Assembly (NCBI GenBank): GCA_036897095.1
Contig: JAYMSP010000543.1
Coordinates: forward strand, 1 to 47,744
DNA length: 47,744 bases
From: Plantago elongata
Lineage: Eukaryota; Streptophyta; Magnoliopsida; Lamiales; Plantaginaceae
Direction of reading: 5' to 3'
The notes under the pieces are model-generated. The model was given only the letters and a program-made list of their open reading frames with translations, did not search any database and had not been told where the DNA came from. Both the position numbers and the translations under genes were made by a program. Shown in pieces: positions 1 through 11,638 of the stretch. Position 1 is the first letter of the stretch. Every line of letters begins with the position of its first letter.

Positions 1-560
1 GGGGGGGGTTCATTGGGTGGGAAAAGTAAAGTGGTGTGGATTAAATGGGAATCGGTTTGTAGTAATAAAGAGGTAGGAGGTCTTGGGGTTAAAATTTTGT
101 AGTGGTTTAATCTTTCTCTTTTGGCAAATGGGGATGGAGATTGCAAGTTGAAAAGGATTCTTTGTGGTCAAATGTTATTTAGTCTAAATATGAGGATTTT
201 GCGAGTATTGTTAAGTCATGTAGAAAAGTGAAAGCATGGGGTAGGGGGTGGTCATCTTGGTGGAGGGATATCATAAAGTAGGTAGCTTGTAGTGATTGGT
301 TTTTTAATGGTTTAGTTAGAGTGATCGGGATGGGAGTAAAACTTCATTTTGGGATGATTGTTGTGTCAAGGAAGGGGATAAACTGAGATCTTTGATCCCT
401 CGGCTGTTTTCACTTGAAATTAATAAATTTTGTACTCTACAGGAAAACTTAGAGTGCTTGCTGAGATCTTTGTTCCCTCGGCTGTTTTCACTTGAAATTA
501 ATAAATGGGATATTTGGAATTGGCTGAAGTGTAATAGGAAGCTGAGATCGTCAATTTCTT
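1..560 (+). mobile_element. Decayed LINE (non-LTR retrotransposon), 3' end of reverse transcriptase ORF
   Basis: Translation of bases 20-110 gives a run with KVVWIKWESVC followed by NKEVGGLGV, the hallmark C-terminal block of plant LINE reverse transcriptases. After one frame change it continues with KWGWRLQVEK near 125-165. Further on, FWDDC and LRSLIPRLFSLEINK (about 340-425) match the usual downstream block. Stops and frameshifts interrupt it, so it is dead. A 43-base stretch ending in the Leu-Phe-Ser-Leu-Glu-Ile-Asn-Lys codons occurs at about 385-428 and again at about 464-507, a short internal duplication. The 5' part lies outside the window. Confidence 0.75.
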
Positions 561-1220
561 TGGCAGACTAGGATCGATATCCAAAATTTTGTATCGATGG
601 CTGGTTATGCTGCTCGGATTTGGTGTGTTTAGTTGGATCGCGGTTCCTTTGGGTATTCTGTAATGGATTCACCCCTATGTTTTGGTCTTTTTGGCTTGGT
701 TGTGGTGGATATCATCATCCTATTCTTTCTTTCTTTCTTGGGTGATATCATCTGGGAATTACATAATATGCTAGGAATTAAATGTCACAAGGTCTATGTT
801 CTTTGTGAGGAAATTCAAGGTTTTGCGAAGACTATTTCTTTCAAGCAGAAGTCGAGTTTGATGGCAGTTTGGCATTGTGGTTTGTGATCAATATGGAGAG
901 CGAGAATAGAGATATTTTCCAAGGTAACATGATGGAGGCTGCCGAGATATTTTAATCCGTCAAATGGGATGTTTGGAATTGGCTGAAGTGTAATATGAAG
1001 CTGCGGTCGTCGATTTCTTTGGCAGACTGGGATCGATATCCAGAATTTTGTATCGATGACTGACGATGGCTGGTTATGCTGCTCGGATTTGGTTTGTGTT
1101 ATGTTGGATCGCGGTTCCTTTGGGTATTCTGTAATGGATTCACCCCTATGTTTTGGTCTTTTTGGCTTGGCTGTGGTGGGGATCATCATCCTATTCTTTC
1201 TTTCTTTCTTAGGTGATATC
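504..1220 (+). repeat. Direct duplication inside the LINE remnant (about 250 bp x 2)
   Basis: Bases 504-749 and 963-1220 are near-identical direct repeats. Both run from aatgggatrtttggaattgg, through the conserved gatcgatatcca and ggatcgcggttcctttgggt, to a ctttctttcttnggtgatatc end. The second copy carries about 11 extra bases near 1060. The spacer 750-962 still reads as LINE C-terminal sequence: AVWHCGL is followed, after a stop, by SIWRAR. This is therefore a duplication within one element rather than two insertions. Confidence 0.8.
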
Positions 1221-2070
1221 CCCCATCATGGTTTCACTCATTTCTTCCCCGTTACTCTTGGCATATTTCCTCGGATTACGACATACTAGACGATAGGGTG
1301 GTAATGGTGTTATTTCGAAAAGATTAAAGGGCGGGTTCTGGCGGGATTGATTATAGAGTATCTTTTGGAGCTGGTGATCTTTTGTTTGTCTCTTGGTTTT
1401 AAGAGGCTTGGTGTTTCGGTGATGTAATTTATTGTGATCTTTGTCTTGAGGTCAATACTGACTACATGTGTAATGTGATGTAATTTGAACACGATCAATG
1501 CTTGAACTCCTAATGGGGTAGATACGACATGCGGTAGGTACACCACGGAGCACATGAGATTAGTAGTTGAGCCAAGATAGGATTCATTCTTCGCAATGGA
1601 AATTGGAGAGAATACTTTACATCTAATAGTTAGGTTGATCGTTAGTCATTGGTCAATGCATTACGATGTATTCAAAAAGGTGTTTGAATATGTTCGAGGA
1701 TCAACTAACAAGATTGAAAAATAAATGAATAAGTTATTGGAACATACATGAAATCAAGTTCTAGACTTATTTGAGTATTCGTGAATGAAAGGACCGTACC
1801 ATCATTTGAGCCTTACATTACTAGTGTTTTGTATATCCCCATAAACGTCCTTATTTGTTAATATTGTCCAGTATACTGTCCAGGAGTTTCACAGTGAACC
1901 TAATTGGATTAGTGCTTAATATATAAGGCCCTATGTGTCACTCTATACGGATAGTACCCTACCAAATACGAATGTTAATAAATAAATATGATTTATTTAT
2001 TATTATATGAGAATAATTTTAGTTGGTCCAAATTGGACTTGAACAATTAAAATAGAGTGTTACAATTGAA
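1221..2070. other. Non-coding stretch, probable transposon 3' debris
   Basis: There is no credible coding region. Bases 1300-1560 may be the 3' tail of the LINE remnant. Bases 1560-2070 are AT-rich, with no recognised gene, RNA or terminal repeat. Confidence 0.4.
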
Positions 2071-2073
2071 TTA

Positions 2074-2270
2074 CAGTAAAACCTCTATAAATTAATACTC
2101 GATAAATTAATAATCTCGATAAAATTAATAATTTGCATAGTCCCAACTTGGGATAAGTATAAAATTCAACAACAATCGATAAAATAATAAGATAATAAAA
2201 ATTTTAAAATCCCATTGTATATATATATTTGTCCCAACGAAACTATAAATTAATAATTACTAAAATATTT
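2074..2270 (+). mobile_element. Pogo-like (Tc1/mariner) MITE terminus
   Basis: A TA dinucleotide is followed by cagtaaaacctctataaatt, with nested repeats of ataaattaata and the motif gtcccaact downstream. This is the terminal sequence typical of plant pogo/Lemi1-like elements, which insert at TA. I do not see the inverted partner end, so the element is truncated or decayed and the right boundary is a guess. Confidence 0.5.
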
Positions 2271-2272
2271 CC

Positions 2273-2311
2273 ATGTGTGTGCGCGCGCGCGTGCGTGCGC
2301 GCGTGTGTGCG
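2273..2311. repeat. Alternating purine-pyrimidine GT/GC tract
   Basis: About 38 bases of uninterrupted alternating (TG) and (CG) dinucleotides, with a GC-only core, in otherwise AT-rich DNA. This is the classic composition for Z-DNA-prone sequence. Confidence 0.85.
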
Positions 2312-2730
2312 ATATCCACTTCAAAATTCTAAGACAGTCTAGTAAAAAATGAATCTATAATCGCTTGTTTTTTGTTGAACTTCAAATCTATATTGAGTTT
2401 ATGTAAGAGCCCTGAAGTTATTCCGTTATATTCGAAACTAATTCTATAATAATATTATTATTTTAACTGATCATTGACTACTAACTCGACGTGTGCGAAT
2501 ATATTTGACCTTTAACAAGAGTCAAATTCGGAAATTAACAGCCGGTTACGATCGCCAGTTAATTACGAATAATCGTTAAATTAGTATTTGATATTAAATT
2601 AATAAAATAATAATAAAATAAAAAAATTTATTCTAATTTTATACGGCTTTAGTTCGTCTTAAATATCGTCCGGAAGTCAATTTTATATTTTATTAAAATT
2701 TATTTACGAGCCGTTTGGAGTTCAGAAGAA
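2312..2730. other. AT-rich non-coding stretch
   Basis: I see no gene, structured RNA or clear element end here. It separates the GT/GC tract from the LTR-like region. Confidence 0.4.
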
Positions 2731-2749
2731 ACCAGTGTATATAATGGTA

Positions 2750-5440
2750 AAATGACCATTATACACTTAAAAATTTCTTTCTTCTTCTCCAATACACTTC
2801 CCCGTTCAAATCGATTAATCCGTCTTCTTCCATCCACCGACCGCGCCACCATACTTCGCGGTGAAGGAGCCGCCACCACCATGGGAAGAGACCAAACTAC
2901 CCTCGACCGCCAATGACACGCCATCGGAGGAGATAACGCGTGTTAGACGCGTGGCGATGGGAAATGACGTGTCGAGACACGTGCCGGTCGGACGAGAGCC
3001 ACCGACGGCGTGGTCGGCCGCCATTCGACTATAAATAGCCGTTCTCCGCCCTTCTTCTCCATCACACCACTCCCTTGCTCCCTTGCTCTCTTTCTCACCT
3101 TCACTCTCCACCGCGCCTTACCCCGCCGCCTGTCACCGCACCTCACCACCACCGCCTCTCAACCGCTCCTTCATTTGCACCGGATTAGTGTCGTTACTCG
3201 CGATCAATTCCGGTTAGTATCCCTCTTTTTTCGATTATACTCGAATTAAGAAAGGAAATTTGAATAATTGTTGCCTGCAGCTTCTTGTTTTCCCACCACC
3301 CCGTCGCCACCGCACAACCACCACCCGCCTATTCGCTTTTGTCTCGCTCGATCAATCTCTCTGGTTAGTGCCATTTTATTCGAATTTTGGGTGGGAAATT
3401 AATTATTAAGTCGTGTTGTTGATTTCACTTGACAGTTGCGTTTGAGTCTACCTAGCTTGTCTTGTGTTGTGTGTTGTATATCACTGTATACTGTGTGCCG
3501 CGTGACGGTGTGTCTAAAATAGGTGTAGGGTCGACTGGTCATCGACCGTTATGTAATTAATTAGTTGCGTGAATTGCAATTGTACTGTGTATTGCGGGAT
3601 TGCGTGACTATGTGTGATTGTCGACTGTAGGCTATGGTATAAAGGATTGCTTGCTGTATTGGTCTTTTGAGCCTGAGGCGTAGCTAGCTACCCACATGCT
3701 GTTATGGGTCTGAATATGTACCGAGATAAACTTGTTGTTTGTTGTTGTTTGGAATTTTCTATGTTCTAGGCCATATGTCGAATTTAATTACATAAAGTAA
3801 AAGTTGTGTACTTGCTAAAACAGTGTTTATATTGAATTGACCCATTCTGGGCGCCGATTTAATTATTTAATTATTTATGCAAGAATTACACATAGTATCT
3901 TAGGTTCTGAAGTAATTTTCACTTAATTATGAAACTTGATATTGTGTCAGTTTTGCATGCGTCGTATTTATTTTTATTAATTAACATGAAATATAGCATT
4001 ACAATTACAATTGTTGAACAAGACGAATTTATCTATCGATTCTAGATGCAAATCACCACCAATCTCTATTCAGAGAATATAATCACCCATTTCGGGGAAT
4101 CGAACCCGTGACCTCATGGTTACGGGGTGTCTCAGCTTGCCACTCGGCTACAAATGCTTTGACGAAAGATTTATGGGAATTGTATGCGTCGTATAGCATC
4201 ATATGATTTTGCGAAATTATGTGTTTAAGCGTCGTCGTCGTTTAACTGTTATAATTGCTTTGGGGGAAATTTACGGGAGTCTTTTTATTATTTTGGCGTT
4301 GAAGTTAAGTGGTATTGTCCATTTATCGGGAATTACGAAGTTGCGTAGCTTACGAAGATCAACCAAGGTGAGTGATAACTGACTTTCGGCATCCGCCCTG
4401 GGAAAGTTATTACCTTTCAATATCTTCCTATTCCAGTATTCGTTCCTGCTTCCTTGCTTGCTCGCTTGATTCTGACCTCGACTAGTACTTGTTCGCGCTT
4501 GCTTGCCTAACTCTGACTGCGGCTATCCGACGACGTCCGACTGACTACGACCCGATTACTAATTACGATTACTGACTGTATAACTGTCGATGACTTGTAT
4601 TTAGATATACCTGACTTGTATTGACCTGATATTACATTATTCCAGTTATATATTGATATTTCATCCTGATTCTGTCCTACTGTCCTCATGAACTGCATTG
4701 CACGAAAACTGATTTTGAAAAGCAACCACACACACTGTTTTTGAAAATTTGGGAAACCGTCCTGGTCGACGTTGTTGACATACTGTTGTAAAGCGTTCTG
4801 CAGCGCTATATTTCGGGCTCCTGTTACTGTTCGGACTATTCAAACGGTCCTATATGTGTGTTGCGATGGGTCGCCCCTATCACATGCAACAACTGCGAGG
4901 TCGCTCCTCCACTTTTATATTCGGGTTGCGATGGAGTCGTGTCCATCAATGCAACACCAGAGAGGTCACGCCTCCACTCTTGTTATTGACCAATACCTGA
5001 TCAGTTTGGTCCAGCCCAAGACAGTTACTGTCCAAGTACTGTAAATCTAGCACCTTTTATGTGCTATGATCCTGACTGATTATTACCGGTTTCCCCCACT
5101 GTTTGAAACTGTCTGATCCGCGTGTTGTGTTGGTTTGCTATCCTGTTGCATTCATGCATTTTCATACCTGCTTGATTATCCTCACTGAGTCTATATGACT
5201 GACACTTTCCTTGTCCCAATGATGCCTTTCCAGGGTAAAGAGCACGAAGTGAGATCGGGGTAGCTAGGAGACAGACAGACTGATACTAGGCCTTAATATT
5301 CCGCTGCTGATCCTTAGGCGTATGAAACAGTTATAGACTTGTAAATTAAATTTGGAGTCTGTAATAATTATTATCTTGATATATATGTATTTGGAAGTTA
5401 GGCATAATCCTTGACGCCCGGACCAGATCGGGGCCCTACA
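2750..5440 (+). mobile_element. Gypsy-type LTR remnant (3' end well defined, 5' end not)
   Basis: The segment ends in ccggaccagatcggggccctaca, of the form seen at the 3' end of many plant Gypsy (Tekay/Del-like) LTRs, with the canonical CA. A TATA box (ctataaatag, about 3030-3039) is followed by a CT-rich leader, as in a U3/R junction. It is non-coding throughout and contains a duplicated block of about 65 bp (near 4858-4918 and 4923-4983). No primer binding site follows base 5440, so this is a solo or truncated LTR. I could not find the TG start or a matching target duplication. A SINE sits inside it at 3968-4183. Confidence 0.5.
3968..4183 (-). mobile_element. tRNA-derived SINE, younger copy
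   Basis: On the minus strand there is an A box-like tagccgagtgg (4140-4150) and a B box gggttcgattc (4097-4107), spaced as in a tRNA-like pol III promoter. A non-tRNA body with ttgtaattgtaat near its 3' end follows. An exact 11-bp direct repeat, atgcgtcgtat, flanks it at 3957-3967 and 4184-4194 and looks like the target-site duplication. About 24 bases at the 5' end before the A box are not shared with the second copy at 11349-11523. Confidence 0.8.
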
Positions 5441-6133
5441 CTTACAAAATTCAAAGACCAAATGAAGGATTATTGTAGCAAATTTCTTTTTTAATTTTTT
5501 GAATTCTTTTATTAACTTTATATGTAATAGAATGTAAAATATTTTTGAATTGTATAAACAATTTATACCCATAAATTATCTAATGCAATTTTAATTTTTT
5601 TTATTATTTCTAAAAAAATGTATTTTTTTATTGTTTGTAAAAAATGTAAAATGAATTTTTATAATTTTTAAAATATTTTTCATAATTTTTAAAATTATTT
5701 TATAATTATAATACACAATTTATACCGAAAATTAACGTGGACGCGACACGTGTCCCGTATTAAAATTTCAAATACAAAAGTACGAGTTTGATCACGTGTC
5801 ACGTCATTAATTTGATCTATAAATTGATCGGAGTTTATCAATTGAACATGTGGTTACGATATTGTATTAAATTGATCACTTTCAATTTAATGTACCTGAC
5901 AGTGTCTCATTCTAGTATAACTAAAATAAAATTTCCCCCCTTCATAGAAATGATCATGGCAAAAATGAATCTGGCAAACTCAAGTGTCCTCTTTTATTTC
6001 CTTACGATCACATTACGGTACATTGACAAATATGTTTAAAGGGGTTACAAAGTAAACAAGATTACAGGAGAACAGAATTTCGTACATAATATATAGAATA
6101 GATTGTTTTGATAATTAACAGCCAGAAGTTAAG
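5441..6133. other. Intergenic AT-rich region downstream of the acyl-CoA reductase
   Basis: Bases 5441-5720 are extremely AT-rich, with runs of T and aaaatgta-type repeats. The 3' UTR of the minus-strand reductase probably lies within about 5900-6133. There are no supported genes. Confidence 0.5.
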
Positions 6134-9100
6134 CTAAGCTTGCTTACTGACTATATGTTTCACAACTCCAGGAAAGTGAGTGTTCAGGAAATACTCCTCC
6201 CAGTTGATGATCTTGGGGTCAAAATAGAACGTCTCCGTCTCAACTCCACTTTCTTGCGCTGCTATTTGAAGTTTCATAGTGTTCGTATCATCATAGCTGT
6301 GCAATAACAAACAATGTTAGCCTTGTTCATTAAACAAACTGTTCTCTCCATTAACATTTCTGAGTCATACTATTGAAACCATGAGAACGCATACTTACTA
6401 TCCTTTGAATAACACGTAAGGTTGATAAAGCTCCATCATTCGCATTACAAATTGGAGTTTCCTGCACTGTTCATGGTATAATCCGCGGAAATACTGGCAA
6501 CAAATATTGTTCAATACCTGCAGTCCCTAGATAACAGAATTGACAGCTAAAGTGAAGCTGGCGGAAGCTGAATGAGAAAGATCAAGTCTTAAAATGCAAA
6601 AATAAACAAGTCAAACCTTTATTCCAAATGCGTGGCGAACTGCAATGTACCTCTTGAAGCTGTCTACGGTGTTCAACACTTTAAATTTGTCAACTATTAC
6701 CGGTTTTCCATCTTTATTAATCCAGGGTTGCTTACTGAAGTACCGATAACCATAGACATAGAACCAAGAGATCTCAAAAGGATTCGATACAGATGTACCA
6801 ACATGGTAAATAGTCTGAGATCTAGGCCGGTTAGCTTGAGCAACCATGGCTACAATCATTGCGTTCACCACCATGTCTGCTGGAATCTGCATTAGTCTCT
6901 TTGTAAGATGTTTTATCTATTGTGTAAGAATTTTAGATAACAATAAGACTAGTATATTACTTTACGTTTAAACATAAAGTTTTCTTAATAGTGAATAATC
7001 TATTATGATAGTAGTAGAATACACTTGCGAAATAATAACTAAAATTCATTAAAATTTGAAAGAGTTTTTAAAGCTCAAAGTGTGTTGCTTAATGGCATTG
7101 AATATGAAATGTCTAAGAGTTGGAATATGATTAGTCCCACATTGCTAAAATTAAGGAATAAAGTGTTACTTATTAACTATTAGATTGAGCTAAATGGTTG
7201 GGCCATTAGGTCACCCATAAAATTAAGGAATATCTAGATGCACCTTCACACGCACCCGTCGTCCGGACGGGTCACGGGTTGTGGGTCGCAGTCTAAGGCT
7301 GAGCATAATCTTTTTGGACCAAAACATATTTTGTTTGGTCAGACCCAAACAAAATCAGAAACCAATAGTGAACGAATATGTCCGTTCGCTGAACGAATTT
7401 AACCTTTCGTTCAAATGATGTGTGTCTGAACAGAAAAACTCGAAAGTTGTGTCTATTCGAATTTTTGCAACTCTTCCTAATTACAAATAGGACCCCACAT
7501 AATCAAATCCAATACCCCAAATCCAATTATTTCTTCCTTCTCTCTATAGTCTGAAGAATCTTTTGTTGTAGTAGTTCGCAGAGTTACTGTTTTAGTGCTT
7601 GACCACTAACTCAAATACTGTTCGCTTTATTTTGGGAGACTATTTACTAATAAAGTAAACTGTGAACACCAGAGCAGGGTAAATACAGTCTTAAAGAATA
7701 AGGTCCAGACTTTACTCAACAGTCTAATCTATATTATGCCTCATACGATACACTACCAACCACCAACATGTTGAAATCAGAAAAGAACATTGTTGAGCTA
7801 GCTTACCATGTCTAGTACAGTATCAGGGTCACAAAGGAAAAATGACAACTTTCCGGTACAATATCCAACAACGAAACTATCAATTGTTCTGCATTGCAAA
7901 TCAAGGTGAATGAAGGTGAATGAATCAGAAAGAAATACATGCATGGATCGTATTATTTACTTGGGGCCTTCAATCCAGCCAGGAAAGGGCTCTTTGTAGG
8001 TACTTGTCACAATGGTAGGACGAACAATAACAAGAGGCACATGGTCTTTCAATTGTCCGAGCAGCATCTCTCCCATTGCCTTGGTGAAAGCATACGTATT
8101 CGGCCATCCAAACTTACTTGCCCTGTTATATCAGAAAATGGTTTTGGCTGAAGAACTCACTCTAATTCACCTCAACTGTCAATGTGAGAATCACGTTTTT
8201 CTAGTGAATGTTTGCACATTAAATACTTCTGATCATTAAAAGTACTACTATAAAATGACAAAAGTGATTTTGATCAGAATCAGCTCTCTACAGATGCAAT
8301 TGTAAAGATTTAATATTACCTTTGAAGTCCCAAATCCTTCATGGCTGATTTGATAGAAGCTTTTGATAGATTATTAGCATTCAATTGTTCTAATGTTTCT
8401 TCAATTAACGCCTTCTCTGCATTAATGTCCAATCCAGTTGTTCCATTGAGTGTTTCCGCCATCATGAATGGGGTTTCTGATATGAGTCCCTCTTTGTCAC
8501 CGGAAACATAAGCTGAAATACATCACCGTTTTCCTCAGTGCCAAGTTAACAATACACTATAAGTTCGTGCATTTTAAAGTATGATCAGCCGAAAAGTAAG
8601 TCTTCTTACCAGTCGATACGTGAAGTAGAACTTCTAATTTGACACATTTTTTGGAGAAATTGATGACATTCCTAGCTCCCAGTGTGTTTATTCCAAGTGC
8701 AACATCATATCTGAGTGCCAAATCATATCAACGATATCAGGATGTCTTTCATCAATATATTTGAGATTTCGAGTTGTTAAAAAGAGAAACAAATTGACAA
8801 GCCATATATATACCTTTCATCAAATCTGGTGGTGGCTGCTAAATTAACCACAACATGAACTTCATTCCACATTTTCTCCAGTATATATGAATCTTTCACA
8901 CCCAAATCTTCGTATGCGACATCCCCAGCTACAACAGTAACTCTCTCAGACAATAGTGAACTCAAACTATCCCTGCGGTATTCATCTCTCAGAACCCTGA
9001 ACAGGTCTCTTGCAATGATCTGTGCATGTGCATTATAGAGAAGAACATTGAACAAAAGTCAATCCTGATAAATGCACATGCATTGAATAACACACAGTAC

Positions 9101-10220
9101 CCAATTCCATCACATGGTACAAGCGTGATATAGAGGCTAAGGCTTTAAGGTATTCACAGTAACAATGAGTATATTGTTAGTACACTTCTAGCCAGTTTTC
9201 TGAAAGATGCTAATTACTACCTCAGTTTCGAAACGCTCCACGGCTGATTTGGTATCTGCAGCCCTCAGAAGCAGGTAGAGTTTCTTGACATTTGGTTGTA
9301 CTCTCAGAATCTTCTCAATGAAAACTGCATCGATGAGTGGAACTGATCAGTCTATTTAGCAACTTGGATCAGTCTACTTCTGTCAACCAATTGACTATAA
9401 CCATAACCAGCTAATAACTATAACCATAATTAACTTCTAAATCTAAAAATAATTAATTAAAAATAATAACCATAACCAACTAACAAACATTAACTTTTTA
9501 TGAACAATTATTAACCATAATTGTAACCGTAACCGTTCAGCAACTGGCCGGTTACAATCGTAACCAATTTAACTTAAGGTTACGATTACGATTAAAAACC
9601 GCTTCAATTTTATTTATTTTAAAATGCACAATTTTTGTTTTTTTGTTTATGTATTTTGCTACCCCCTCCGACTAAAAAATTAAAATTTCGTGAAAACACA
9701 AGAAAAATTATATTTTTGTTAACCTTTTTTTTTGTCGGGTAGGGTACCCCACTCCACCACCCAAAAAATAAAATAAAATATCGACTTAATAGTTTTTGCG
9801 ATTTTTTACGAAAATAATTTTTACAATTAAAAAACTGGCCAATAACCTATGCCTATGATTATTTTCGATTATACAACCTAATCATAATTAATAAGTAAAT
9901 TTTTCGGTTCCAGTTATTATTAACTAGTTATGGTTATAATTACAATTTAAATCAAATTAAAATAGTAATTATAGTTATTAACCAACCATTCTCAAGGTCA
10001 CAAATAACACTAATTTACTGAAAACCAATATAGCAGATTGAGTACTATTAGAATGGCATTAACATCTACATGAAGTTTCTTTCTGATCAAGTTAAATTAA
10101 GTTCATAGATTTGTGAGAGGAGAGACAGAGAAAGTACATACTCTTAGCAAGAAAGCCAGTAGCACCGGTGACGATGATTGACTTGTTCTCAAGAAACTCA
10201 ACAATGCTGCCCAACTCCAT
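6134..10220 (-). CDS. Alcohol-forming fatty acyl-CoA reductase (FAR)
   Basis: Reduces long-chain fatty acyl-CoA to primary fatty alcohol with NADPH, supplying wax, suberin or related lipids. Ten exons: 10220-10142, 9324-9221, 9019-8814, 8710-8610, 8512-8320, 8122-7961, 7888-7807, 6886-6617, 6517-6399, 6296-6134. All phases close to give 492 aa, normal for plant FARs. The Rossmann motif TGATGFL is at residues 18-24, near the N-terminus. The catalytic YxxxK is Y238-AFT-K242. PFPGWIEG and the C-terminal FAR_C region are present. The protein starts just before the Rossmann fold with no transit peptide, as in ER-type (CER4/FAR3-like) members rather than plastid MS2-like ones. Intron 1 (817 bp) and intron 7 (920 bp) hold repeat sequence. 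I cannot tell which paralogue it is. Family assignment is secure. Confidence 0.93.
6887..7806. other. Large FAR intron 7 with probable transposon debris
   Basis: This 920-bp intron contains the phrase ttagtcccacattgc (about 7131) often seen in plant LTR/TRIM-type repeats, and a GC-richer patch near 7240-7300. No coding sequence or clear terminal repeats are visible, so the class is uncertain. Confidence 0.35.
9385..9990. repeat. AT-rich inverted-repeat element in FAR intron 1
   Basis: The left part is rich in taaccataacc-type units. The right part carries the complementary ggttatngttat pattern, so the two ends resemble each other in inverted orientation, with ggttacgattacgatt in the interior. 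This resembles a degraded non-autonomous hAT-like element, but I cannot define exact ends or a target duplication. Confidence 0.35.
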
Positions 10221-10284
10221 TGAGTATATAACTATATAATTAAGCTAAGAGTTGAAGATGAAAATGAATTTGCATGTAGCTTTG

Positions 10285-10297
10285 GTTTTATAATAGA
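10285..10297 (-). promoter_or_regulatory. TATA box candidate of the FAR gene
   Basis: On the minus strand the sequence is ctattataaaac, about 70 bases upstream of the ATG at 10220. That is a plausible TATA position if the leader is short. No other promoter element is convincing. Confidence 0.4.
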
Positions 10298-11348
10298 ATT
10301 CTCATGCAGCTTGTTATAGGTTGTAAATTAAATGATCGTGAATTGGAATACAATTTTCGGATACGTGAAGAACCCGAATTAGGCGTTGTTCTACCGATAA
10401 CCGATAGATTTGGAAAGTTGCTAACTGAAAGGTCAAAACAACCAGTATCATTTCTTGAACTAGAGTTTGATCTCTACTTGATATGATATGCCATATACTC
10501 ATATGTGTCTAGGATTTCACTCGCAAACTGTATCCCACACGACTTTGAAAAGCAGAGTTGCTAATTGAAAAGTCAAATCTACCAGTTCAGTTTCATATTT
10601 GGCAGGGGGAGATTAACTTATTATGCTTGGAATGTAAATTGTTTATTTAGGGTGGATGAGTTTTGTAAATTTATATAATTTATATTATTAAAAATTAAAA
10701 TTATTAATAAATTATTATTTTTAATATTTAAACAGTGCGTCAGAATAATAATTAGTCTAGCCTCAAAATATTGAAAGGGAAAATCATTATTTATGGACTC
10801 GATGACCAATTCATATTCTTATCACTATTACTTTCTAAGGAGAAAAGTTTTTAGTCACTGAAATTTCAAATAAAAATATATAATGTTTTCTTTGTCATGA
10901 TTGAAATATTTATAGTCTCAATTAATTCCACTATAAAAAGAGAGTATTAAGCCCCCACACTATAATAATTATCACATACTTCTATTATTAATTATTAATA
11001 TAATTTTCTATATAACAACGAAGTGCAACTCAGTTAATAAGTCGCTTCTTCATAAATTAATAAGTTGGGATTTGAGTCACATTTAACCGTTTAAAAAAAA
11101 ATAATTTTGGGTCTTTTGAGGAATTAAAATGGAGGTACAAAATATTACACTCTGGAGAACATTATTAAAATATTATGATTAATTGATTATACATTACAAG
11201 CTTCTTACTTGTGTTTGTGTAGGTGTTTTTTAGAATTTGTCCTAATGATATGATAATGTTGAAGTCTAAATATTTACTGAAAATGAACTAAATCATTTGT
11301 GAAGTGAATTTTACGAATTCAACTACAAAGTCTAACCGATCCAATATA
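10298..11348. other. Intergenic region between FAR and the LETM1-like gene
   Basis: AT-rich, non-coding DNA containing the FAR upstream region. The only open frames are short chance ones, and I saw no RNA gene. Confidence 0.5.
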
Positions 11349-11523
11349 ATTTTTATAAATATAATATTACAATTACAATAGTAGAACAAGATAAATTTAT
11401 CATTGAAATTCTAAACGCAAATCATCACCAACTCTATTCAAACAATATAATCACATTTCAAAGAATCGAACTCGTACACTTATAATAACAGTGTGTCTCA
11501 AATTGCCACTCGGCTTACTTGCA
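11349..11523 (-). mobile_element. tRNA-derived SINE, older copy
   Basis: Second copy of the family at 3968-4183, same orientation. Shared minus-strand landmarks are gccgagtggcaa, gagttcgattc (diverged B box), tgattatattnt, and a 3' end with attgtaattgtaat. The flanks 11332-11348 (ctaaccgatccaatata) and 11524-11540 (ctaacggattcgattta) agree at most positions and look like a decayed target duplication. Loss of B-box consensus and diverged flanks imply greater age than the first copy. Confidence 0.72.
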
Positions 11524-11638
11524 CTAACGGATTCGATTTATAAATTAACCCGAAATGTGTGAAAAGTGTAATTGGGCTAATGGATGATCGGCCCACGAGG
11601 GTGAGCCACAGAACAGATAGTCCCGGTCCTATCATGTG

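Noticed and set aside
4085..4155. Minus-strand sequence resembling a Ser/Leu-type tRNA gene
   Set aside because: A and B boxes are present, but no full cloverleaf or acceptor pairing can be formed. The match continues into a non-tRNA body shared with 11349-11523, so it is the head of a SINE.
5264..5572. Minus-strand 102-codon frame
   Set aside because: Lys/Leu/Ile-rich translation of AT-rich DNA crossing the LTR end; not credible as a gene.
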